The notes beneath the pieces were generated by a model. It did no database searches, was not told the DNA's origin, and was given only the letters and a program-made list of their open reading frames with translations. The translations under genes were made by a program, and so were the position numbers. 23,967 nt of DNA, from positions 1 through 23,967 of the forward strand of contig JBAXBP010000037.1 in the NCBI GenBank assembly GCA_037141915.1, given 5' to 3'. This document shows positions 15,566 to 21,502 of the stretch, piece by piece. The number at the start of each line of letters is the position of its first letter. Position 1 is the first letter of the stretch. Source of the DNA: CAIRDP01 sp037141915. Its GTDB lineage: Bacteria > Bacteroidota > Bacteroidia > Bacteroidales > FEN-979.

Positions 15566-15596
15566 CAAAATTACAAAATGTATTGAATTCTGCAAA
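15566..15596 (-). promoter_or_regulatory. Complete Bacteroidota promoter for tRNA-Glu
   Basis: On the minus strand TTTG (15593-15596) is followed after 19 bases by TAATTTTG (15566-15573), close to the ideal Bacteroidota promoter. Transcription would begin about 14 bases before the mature tRNA 5' end. Confidence 0.8.
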
Positions 15597-15690
15597 ACAT
15601 TTTTGCTCTCTTCGATTTATACGGGATTTAACAGGGCACTTTCAAATTGATTTAAAAAAGGCCCGAAGCAGCGCAGTGAATAATAATTTA

Positions 15691-15722
15691 TTTGAATATA
15701 AAATCAATCCGCATTACATTTG
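15691..15722 (+). promoter_or_regulatory. Complete Bacteroidota promoter for the AT-hook protein
   Basis: TTTG (15691-15694) is separated by 20 bases from TACATTTG (15715-15722). The predicted start near 15728 leaves a ~26-base leader to the ATG at 15754. It also rules out the longer reading frame opening at 15583, which overlies this promoter. Confidence 0.8.
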
Positions 15723-15753
15723 TGCAAATAAATTATCAATTAATTTTTTAAAA

Positions 15754-16362
15754 ATGCCTAGTATAAAATTCACTGCAGCAGAGCTGGAGTTCTTAGTGGG
15801 ACAATACGAACTTGAGCTTATTGAAGCCGAAAAATATGTCGGTGAAGTAAAAAATATCCTGAAAAAATTAGGAGTAATTTCCAAAGATAATCCAGGGAAA
15901 AACGAGTTAAAAAAGAAAAGGGGGAGAGGCCGTCCGGCCAGGGTTAGTGTGAATGAAGGTAAGATTCCTGCTGAGAAAAAAGAGGAATCTCCTAAAAAGA
16001 AAAAGGGCAAACCTGGAAGGCCAAAAAAAAGAGGTCCTGAAAAAGGGTCAAAACCTGGTGTTGCGACTGCACCAAAACCTGTTGAAACAAAGGTTCCTGA
16101 AGTTAAGGCAGCAGCGCTAAAACCCGCAAAGAAAAAACCGGCCCTGCCCGTAAAAGAACAAACTAAAAAGGAGGTTAAGCCTGTAGTTGTGAAAGCTGCT
16201 GTTAAAGCCTCTGCAAAGAAAAAGCAGGCCGTTAAGAAGCAATCCGCATCCAAGGCAAAATCAGCCCGGCAGCCAAAACCGGCGCTAAAGGTTAAAGCCC
16301 AGGCAACTGTAATTGAAACCCCACCTGCGGTTCCGGCACAAGATAAACCAGCAGAAGCATAG
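15754..16362 (+). CDS. AT-hook, histone H1-like DNA-binding protein
   Basis: From the ATG at 15754 the protein is 202 residues; the 57 codons upstream overlie the promoter and are not used. Residues 1-40 form a small helical head (FTAAELEFLVGQYELELIEA, then KNILKKLG). Two AT-hook cores follow (GRGRP near 57, and PGRPKK near 87), each in a lysine-rich setting. The C-terminal ~100 residues are a disordered Lys/Ala/Pro tail with H1-like AKKK and KAAVKASAKK runs. AT-hooks bind the minor groove of AT-rich DNA, so this is probably a nucleoid-associated or regulatory protein. The head may mediate oligomerisation (inference). A single-gene transcript is likely: its own promoter upstream, a hairpin 9 bases after the stop. 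Confidence 0.85.
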   Translation: MPSIKFTAAELEFLVGQYELELIEAEKYVGEVKNILKKLGVISKDNPGKNELKKKRGRGRPARVSVNEGKIPAEKKEESPKKKKGKPGRPKKRGPEKGSKPGVATAPKPVETKVPEVKAAALKPAKKKPALPVKEQTKKEVKPVVVKAAVKASAKKKQAVKKQSASKAKSARQPKPALKVKAQATVIETPPAVPAQDKPAEA

Positions 16363-16370
16363 ACTGCAAA

Positions 16371-16400
16371 AATAAAGGCTGGCATTCGCCGGCCTTTATT
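16371..16400 (+). terminator. Hairpin terminator after the AT-hook gene
   Basis: A 13-bp stem with one G-U pair (16371-16383 with 16388-16400) and a 4-base loop lies 9 bases after the stop. The T-tract is short (CTTTATT), so termination may be incomplete. AATAAAGG on the left arm makes it partly symmetric. Confidence 0.68.
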
Positions 16401-16449
16401 ATATGCATGAAATTCTGTGCTTTCTATTTCCTAATTCAAATAATTGTTG

Positions 16450-16457
16450 TAATTTTG
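16450..16457 (+). promoter_or_regulatory. Bacteroidota -7 box for rpsT
   Basis: TAATTTTG matches TAnnTTTG, 44 bases before the rpsT start, with an AT-rich leader. No clear TTG is found at the -33 distance. Confidence 0.55.
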
Positions 16458-16501
16458 CGCCCTGATTTGAAAATAACGTCAATTAATTAACAGATTAATC
16501 C

Positions 16502-16762
16502 ATGGCCAATCACAGAAGTTCGGAAAAACGCATCAGGAATACGAAAACAAAAAGGACAGCAAACCGTTACCAGGCAAAAACCGTACGTAATGCTGTAAAG
16601 ACTTTGCGTTCAACCGAGGAAAAGGAAACTATTCAGAAAGATTTGCCAAAAGTTATCTCACAGATAGATAAGCTTGCAAAAAAGACTGTGATCCACAAGA
16701 ATAAAGCTGCCAATCTGAAGAGCAAGCTGATGAAGAAGGCTAACAAAGCCAAGACTGCCTGA
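16502..16762 (+). CDS. rpsT: 30S ribosomal protein S20
   Basis: Encodes 86 residues, the usual length of S20, a small basic helical protein of the 30S body that binds 16S rRNA early in assembly. The N-terminus MANHRSSEKRIRNTKTKRTAN and the C-terminal IHKNKAANLKSKLMKKAN segment are family hallmarks. Nearly a third of residues are Lys or Arg. It is monocistronic, with a -7 box 44 bases upstream, and converges on the GlsB-like gene with an 11-base gap. I see no strong terminator in that gap. Confidence 0.97.
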   Translation: MANHRSSEKRIRNTKTKRTANRYQAKTVRNAVKTLRSTEEKETIQKDLPKVISQIDKLAKKTVIHKNKAANLKSKLMKKANKAKTA

Positions 16763-16773
16763 CGGTTTCCTCT

Positions 16774-17751
16774 CTAAGCCCTGTCTTTTTTCCACGTCCA
16801 GCGAAATCCCCTGAACGATAACCTCTGAATATAGGTTTTAAGATGTCTTTCCTTTTTCCTGGGATAGATATCGTCGATCTTTATCATAATCCCTGTTTCC
16901 TCCACATCCCCGAAACCCGGGTTTGTTGAAGTGCCGAAGGTGCGCATGGTAGCGCTCAGGTTCATATATGCATTGACAAGGGGCGGAACAAACTCTCCAA
17001 GATGCCTTACCTGGTGAACCAGGATTTTATAGTTCTCCTCGAAAGAGGGAGCGTTGAAAGTGTTTATAAGGATTTCTTCGGCTGTCTCGTTTTGCACAAC
17101 GAACCTGGGGGTCATCAAATGCTCATTGTCAGGAAAGAACTTCCTCAGGAAATATAAAACAAGATCACGGGCGGTCTTATTATAATCGGGATACATGGTC
17201 ATTTTACCAAAAAAATATCTCACATCGGGGTTTTCGATGATCATTGCGCCCAGCCCGTCCCATAAATTATCAAGTGAGAACATGCCTTTGCGGAGGTTTA
17301 CCGTAGGCTGGTATTCAGGCTGTACGAAAGACCTTCCAAGTTCAATGGAATACGGGAGGTAATCGCGGATAAATTTATGGGAGAAATCAAATAATTCAGC
17401 GGTGGCTGAACTTAAACAACCATTCGACTGGCAGGGAATATCTTTTCCATGTATAAACCTGTATCCCCCGATGATTGCGTGATCGTTGGGGTCCCATACT
17501 ATCAGCTGGTGAAAGGGTTCTTCCATGACATCATATTCATCAATGTCAATAGCTTTCCCTGTTCCACCCCCCGCATCCCTGAATGTGATTTCCCTGAGCC
17601 GGCCCAGTTCTTTCATCAGGTTCGGGGAGTCATGGGCGGTAAAAATAAATATCTTGTTCTGCCCGTTATTGGTGTTGCGTACAAACTTTGAGTCGGTCAA
17701 TTCGGCCTCAATCAAATGCCTGTCGACCGGGGGAATAATAGTTTCCATCAT
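16774..17751 (-). CDS. glsB: GlsB/OlsB-like N-acyltransferase (amino-acid lipid synthesis)
   Basis: Encodes 325 residues of the GNAT-like 'hemolysin/OlsB' acyltransferase type. Visible marks are REITFRDAG with the following YDVMEEPFHQLIVWD, then IIGGYRFIHG, SIELGRSFVQPEYQ and LWDGLGAMIIENP. By family knowledge these enzymes transfer a 3-hydroxyacyl group from ACP to the amine of an amino acid. In Bacteroides the homologue GlsB makes the lyso form of glycine lipid, and a PlsC-type partner, GlsA, then O-acylates it. Here the probable partner is the divergent gene starting at 17844. No signal peptide is present; the enzyme should act at the inner face of the membrane. The amino-acid substrate (glycine rather than ornithine) is inferred from the lineage, not from residues. 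Confidence 0.8.
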   Translation of the reverse strand: MMETIIPPVDRHLIEAELTDSKFVRNTNNGQNKIFIFTAHDSPNLMKELGRLREITFRDAGGGTGKAIDIDEYDVMEEPFHQLIVWDPNDHAIIGGYRFIHGKDIPCQSNGCLSSATAELFDFSHKFIRDYLPYSIELGRSFVQPEYQPTVNLRKGMFSLDNLWDGLGAMIIENPDVRYFFGKMTMYPDYNKTARDLVLYFLRKFFPDNEHLMTPRFVVQNETAEEILINTFNAPSFEENYKILVHQVRHLGEFVPPLVNAYMNLSATMRTFGTSTNPGFGDVEETGIMIKIDDIYPRKKERHLKTYIQRLSFRGFRWTWKKDRA

Positions 17752-17771
17752 AGCTGAATTGGACTCTTTTA

Positions 17772-17779
17772 CAAAAGTA
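17772..17779 (-). promoter_or_regulatory. Bacteroidota -7 box for the GlsB-like gene
   Basis: On the minus strand the sequence is TACTTTTG, 20 bases before the start codon at 17751. The -33 region has no TTG at standard spacing. Confidence 0.55.
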
Positions 17780-17831
17780 ATAAAAGCATTGAAACCGTAT
17801 CAGGTAATCCGGTTTTATATGATCTATTTCC

Positions 17832-17839
17832 TATTTTTG
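17832..17839 (+). promoter_or_regulatory. -7 box immediately before the GlsA-like start
   Basis: TATTTTTG matches TAnnTTTG and ends only four bases before the ATG at 17844. Because Bacteroidota transcripts begin a few bases after this box, the mRNA would be leaderless or nearly so. No clear -33 TTG is visible. Confidence 0.5.
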
Positions 17840-17843
17840 CAGC

Positions 17844-18710
17844 ATGGCTGATGAGATTGTCGATATACCTGAAAAACTTATCAATGTTGAAGGGCTTTTC
17901 GAAGCAAAGAACCCAGCGCTTCTGAAGATCATCCCGAAATGGATACTGAATTACCTGAAAAGGATCATACACCAGGATGAAGTGAACGGGTATATCTACA
18001 ACCACAGGGATAAAAAGGGCCTGCCTTTTGTTGAAGCCATACTGGATGAATTCGGTGCGAAGATATGCACGGTGATACCTGGAATCAGCCCGGAATCTAC
18101 CGAAGCAAGGCTCAGGGAAATGATAGATGGCCATAGGCTCATTATAGCCTCCAACCATCCCCTGGGGGGGCTCGACGGCCTGGCCCTGATGAACCAGATT
18201 GGGAAAGCAAGGCCCGATATCGTGTTCCCGGTTAACGATCTCCTGCTTAATGTCCCTGGCCTGAAGCCCCTGTTTATACCTATCGACAAGCATGGGAAAA
18301 ACACAGGAAATATAAGTATCATCGATGAGAGCTTTGCAGGGAGCAAGGTCATGTTGTATTTCCCTGCAGGCCTGGTATCCCGCAAATTCAAAGGAGGGGT
18401 TATAGCTGACCTGGAATGGAAACCCACCTTTATTAAGAAAGCCAGGAGGTATGAAAGGGATATCCTTCCTGTTTATATCTCGGGGAGAAATTCAGACTGG
18501 TTTTACAACCTTGCAAGATGGAGGAAACGACTTGGGATTAAAGCCAACATAGAAATGTTGTACCTTGCCGATGAAATGATGAAGCAGAAGGGGCAGACGA
18601 TCAATATTGTCATCGGCGGGGTTATTCCGTGGCAATCCTTCGACAAGTCAAGGAACGACCTGCAATGGGCCGAATTCGTGAAACAGAAAGTTTACAGCTT
18701 GCAAAACTAA
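17844..18710 (+). CDS. glsA: GlsA-like PlsC-family O-acyltransferase
   Basis: Encodes 288 residues of the PlsC acyltransferase fold. The catalytic block is ASNHPLGGLDG (N104-H105 to D111). The spacing is HX5D, one residue longer than the classical HX4D, as I recall for hemolysin/ornithine-lipid-like acyltransferases. The later blocks include FPAGLVSR (the EGTR-like position, with Ala-Gly in place of Glu-Gly) and LPVYISGRNS. A helical N-terminal region (LLKIIPKWILNYLKRII) probably contacts the membrane. By family knowledge it would esterify the 3-hydroxyl of the N-acyl amino acid made by GlsB. It is divergent from the GlsB-like gene with 92 bp between, unlike the same-strand pair I recall in Bacteroides. 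engB follows directly. Confidence 0.8.
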   Translation: MADEIVDIPEKLINVEGLFEAKNPALLKIIPKWILNYLKRIIHQDEVNGYIYNHRDKKGLPFVEAILDEFGAKICTVIPGISPESTEARLREMIDGHRLIIASNHPLGGLDGLALMNQIGKARPDIVFPVNDLLLNVPGLKPLFIPIDKHGKNTGNISIIDESFAGSKVMLYFPAGLVSRKFKGGVIADLEWKPTFIKKARRYERDILPVYISGRNSDWFYNLARWRKRLGIKANIEMLYLADEMMKQKGQTINIVIGGVIPWQSFDKSRNDLQWAEFVKQKVYSLQN

Positions 18711-18746
18711 GCGCACATGAATGAACCCGCTCCCACATCCGCCAGC

Positions 18747-19337
18747 ATGAAATTGAAATATATTTCAAGCACGGTTCATCCAAAGCACGGACCCCAGGAC
18801 GGCTTGCCGGAATTTGCATTTATCGGCCGTTCCAATGTAGGAAAATCTTCCCTGATCAATATGCTGGCGGGAAGGAGAAGCCTGGCAAAGATTTCGTCAA
18901 ATCCCGGGAAGACAAGGACCATCAACCATTACCTTGAGGAGGAAATGAAGTTTTACCTGGTCGATTTGCCGGGCTACGGTTATGCTAAGCTCTCGAAGAG
19001 CGAGAAAGCAAAACTGGAGCAGATCATTGGTGATTACATCCTGAATAGCCAGTCGCTCAGGTGTACTTTCGTACTTATTGATTCAAGGCATGAACCTCTC
19101 AGGCAGGATGCCGACTTCATGCAATGGCTGATCAGGAACGGCCAGCCTTTTATTGTGTTGTTTACAAAGACCGATAAATTAGCCAGTAATGCGAGGAAGC
19201 AGCTAAAGGCCAATTACATCAAAGGGATTATGAAGATGATCCCGGGTTTTGAGCCCGAAGTGATCGTTACTTCCGCGGAAACTCGCCAGGGGAAGGATGA
19301 AATAATAGAACAGATCAGGGAAATGATGCTTACTTAA
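18747..19337 (+). CDS. engB: Ribosome-biogenesis GTPase EngB (YihA/YsxC)
   Basis: EngB is a small TrmE-Era-Engineered-like GTPase needed for late large-subunit assembly. From the ATG at 18747 it has 196 residues. An in-frame ATG at 18717, 6 bp after the GlsA-like stop, would add ten Pro/Ala/Ser-rich residues absent from typical family starts. GTP motifs are complete: G1 GRSNVGKSS, G2 in GKTRTIN, G3 DLPGYGYA, G4 TKTD and G5 SAE. It is likely cotranscribed with the acyltransferase, as no promoter fits in the gap. Its stop overlaps the end of the convergent biotin carrier gene by 8 bp. Confidence 0.95.
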   Translation: MKLKYISSTVHPKHGPQDGLPEFAFIGRSNVGKSSLINMLAGRRSLAKISSNPGKTRTINHYLEEEMKFYLVDLPGYGYAKLSKSEKAKLEQIIGDYILNSQSLRCTFVLIDSRHEPLRQDADFMQWLIRNGQPFIVLFTKTDKLASNARKQLKANYIKGIMKMIPGFEPEVIVTSAETRQGKDEIIEQIREMMLT

Positions 19338-19671
19338 GTTCTACCAGCAGCTGGTTTTTCGAAACCCTTTCGCCCTGTTTTACATAGATCTTCTTCACCA
19401 CAGTATTTAAAGGCGATAAAAGATGGTTATTCATCTTCATGGCCTGAAGGTCGAGCAGCACATCGCCCGCTTTGACCTTATGGTTTTCCTTCACGAAGAT
19501 ATTGACGATAGTCCCGGGGATGAAGGCCGTGATCTTTTTCGGATCATCAACAGTATATGGCTTGCGGCTTAAGAAAGTGCGGTTTGATAAAGTCTTATAG
19601 GCAATGTGCTCCATCTGAAACGAGATGAATTCAGGTTCGGGCTTCTCCTGCGGTTTTTCGTTGTCTTCCAT
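19330..19671 (-). CDS. Biotin carboxyl carrier protein (biotin/lipoyl domain)
   Basis: Encodes 113 residues. The C-terminal ~75 form a biotinyl/lipoyl domain with attachment lysine K79 in LQAMKMNN; the AMKM context is typical of biotin carriers. The N-terminal ~40 residues are a charged, flexible leader without the Pro/Ala hinge of long BCCPs. It starts 27 bases after the carboxyltransferase gene on the same strand and is clearly its partner. It would shuttle carboxyl-biotin between a biotin carboxylase (or membrane decarboxylase subunit) encoded elsewhere and the carboxyltransferase. The gene ends inside the last 8 bp of convergent engB, leaving no room for an intergenic terminator. Confidence 0.92.
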   Translation of the reverse strand: MEDNEKPQEKPEPEFISFQMEHIAYKTLSNRTFLSRKPYTVDDPKKITAFIPGTIVNIFVKENHKVKAGDVLLDLQAMKMNNHLLSPLNTVVKKIYVKQGERVSKNQLLVELK

Positions 19672-19698
19672 ACGATGAACGTTTGTTTATAAGGACGA

Positions 19699-21246
19699 TC
19701 AGAACGGAGGAACCCCGTGTTTCTTTTTCGGGGCAATCTCAGTTTTATTCTGGGCCAGTGCCAGTGAATGAACGAGGAAGTTCCTTGTTTCCGATGGTTC
19801 TATTACTGCATCCACATAACCATAGGCTGCTGCCACATATGGGTTGGCAAATTTCTGCCGGTATTCCTCGATAAGACGCTTACGTGTTTCATCAGGATTA
19901 TCAGAAGCTTTAATTTCAGTGCGGAAGATGATGTTGGCTGCTCCTTCAGGGCCCATTACTGCAATTTCGGCAGTAGGCCAGGCAAATACAAAATCTGCAC
20001 GAAGATGATGGGAGCACATTGCGATATAACCTCCTCCGTAGGCTTTACGCAGTATAACTGTAAGTTTGGGTACAGTGGCTTCGCTGTATGCGTAGAGCAT
20101 CTTGGCCCCGTGGCGGATTACCCCTGCATGCTCCTGGTCAATACCCGGAAGGTAACCCGGAAGGTCGACCAGTGTGACAAGGGGAATATTGAAAGCATCG
20201 CAAAAACGTATGAACCTTGCTGCCTTATCGCTGGAATCCACATCAAGCACACCTGCAAGCACCATCGGCTGGTTTGCTACAAAACCTATGGTTTGTCCGT
20301 CTATCCTGGCAAAGCCCACAACGATGTTTGCAGCCCAGTGCTGGTGTATCTCGAAGAAATCAGAATCGTCGACCAGGGCCTTGATTACATCTCTTACGTC
20401 GTAAGGAGTCATCGGGTTGGTCGGGAAAATGCTTTCAATTTTATAATGCCTTGATTTGGGGGCTTTCTTGGGAAAGATCTCAGCTTTTTTATCGTTGTTC
20501 CAGGGGATGAAGCTGACCAGTCTCTTGATCTGTTCGAAACATTCCTCTTCGCTTTCAGCAAAGAAATGGGCATTACCGGTGATCTCCGCGTGAACCTTGG
20601 CACCGCCAAGATCTTCCATCGAAATCTCCTCACCTAAAACGGTCTTTATGACCTCGGGACCGGTGATGAACATTTTTGATATCTTGTCGACCACGAAAAC
20701 AAAGTCGGTGAGCGCAGGGGAATAAACCGCTCCGCCGGCACAAGGACCGAGGATCACGCTGATCTGAGGGATCACTCCCGAAGCCTGCGTGTTCCTGTAG
20801 AAGATCTCTCCATAGCCTGCCAGGGAGTTCACTCCTTCCTGGATGCGGGCTCCGCCTGAATCGTTGATCCCGATCAGGGGTACTTTCATCTTCATTGCAT
20901 GATCCATGATCTTGGTGATCTTCTTGGCATGCATATAACCTAATGACCCGCCCGCAACAGTGAAGTCCTGGGCGAAAATACATACAGGCCATGCATTGAT
21001 GGATCCTGTACCTGTGATCACCCCGTCGCCGGGAAGGTACTTCTTGTCCATATCGAAATCCTGCCCGGCATGTTTGACAAAGAGGTCGTATTCCTGGAAT
21101 GAGTTCGGATCAAGCAGTGCCAGAATTCGCTCACGGGCTGTCATTTTACCGGATGCCTTTTGCTTTTCAAGGGCTTGTTCGCCGCCTCCCTGAAATGCTT
21201 CATTCATCCTTCTTTTGAGTTCATTGGTCTTGGCTCTTAAACTCAT
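19699..21246 (-). CDS. Acyl-CoA carboxylase/methylmalonyl-CoA decarboxylase carboxyltransferase subunit
   Basis: Encodes 515 residues, the usual length of PccB/MmdA-type carboxyltransferases. Both crotonase-like halves are intact. The first has SGGARIQEG at 130-138 and GPCAGGAVY at 167-175. The second has DLPGYLPG at 361-368 and GGGYIAM at 404-410, which form the acyl-CoA and biotin oxyanion sites. It moves CO2 between biotin and propionyl-CoA, making or decarboxylating methylmalonyl-CoA. In Bacteroidota this fits propionate/succinate metabolism. The direction cannot be read here: no mmdB-like membrane pump, oadG-like subunit or biotin carboxylase is adjacent, only the carrier protein. A -7 box lies 25 bases upstream. 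Confidence 0.95.
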   Translation of the reverse strand: MSLRAKTNELKRRMNEAFQGGGEQALEKQKASGKMTARERILALLDPNSFQEYDLFVKHAGQDFDMDKKYLPGDGVITGTGSINAWPVCIFAQDFTVAGGSLGYMHAKKITKIMDHAMKMKVPLIGINDSGGARIQEGVNSLAGYGEIFYRNTQASGVIPQISVILGPCAGGAVYSPALTDFVFVVDKISKMFITGPEVIKTVLGEEISMEDLGGAKVHAEITGNAHFFAESEEECFEQIKRLVSFIPWNNDKKAEIFPKKAPKSRHYKIESIFPTNPMTPYDVRDVIKALVDDSDFFEIHQHWAANIVVGFARIDGQTIGFVANQPMVLAGVLDVDSSDKAARFIRFCDAFNIPLVTLVDLPGYLPGIDQEHAGVIRHGAKMLYAYSEATVPKLTVILRKAYGGGYIAMCSHHLRADFVFAWPTAEIAVMGPEGAANIIFRTEIKASDNPDETRKRLIEEYRQKFANPYVAAAYGYVDAVIEPSETRNFLVHSLALAQNKTEIAPKKKHGVPPF

Positions 21247-21271
21247 GATGTTGCTTTTTGGCGCTGAGGGG

Positions 21272-21279
21272 CAAAAGTA
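21272..21279 (-). promoter_or_regulatory. Bacteroidota -7 box for the carboxyltransferase operon
   Basis: TACTTTTG on the minus strand, 25 bases upstream of the start codon at 21246. No TTG at the -33 distance. The rest of 21247-21502 holds a 12-bp palindrome (AAAACCGGTTTT, 21384-21395) and nothing that looks like a gene. Confidence 0.55.
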
Positions 21280-21502
21280 CGATTATGAAGATGAAAAAAG
21301 AATGATTAAAACATGGCAGCTTGTCAGTTTGTGCCTTTTACTCCGGAACGGGACAAATTTTAGTTTATTGAGTCATGCTATAAAAAACCGGTTTTCAGTG
21401 AATTAAACATGTCTGTTAGGTAAATGTGGCGGTATTTTCAGTTGTGAAAAGAAAAACGTTAAAAATTGTTAAATGACACCGGGCGATAAATTACAAGAAA
21501 AC

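Noticed and set aside
15714..16385. Long minus-strand open frame (~223 codons) opposite the AT-hook gene
   Set aside because: It is a shadow of the Lys/Ala/Pro-rich codons: the translation is Phe/Ser/Gly-rich low complexity, and the plus strand has a complete promoter and a recognisable protein.
19768..20454. 228-codon plus-strand frame antisense to the carboxyltransferase
   Set aside because: The minus-strand gene is complete and conserved; the antisense frame is Cys/His-rich, as expected of a codon shadow.
21384..21395. Perfect 12-bp palindrome AAAACCGGTTTT between the carboxyltransferase and mutS2
   Set aside because: It has no loop and is not followed by a proper T-tract; it could be an operator, but nothing else supports that.
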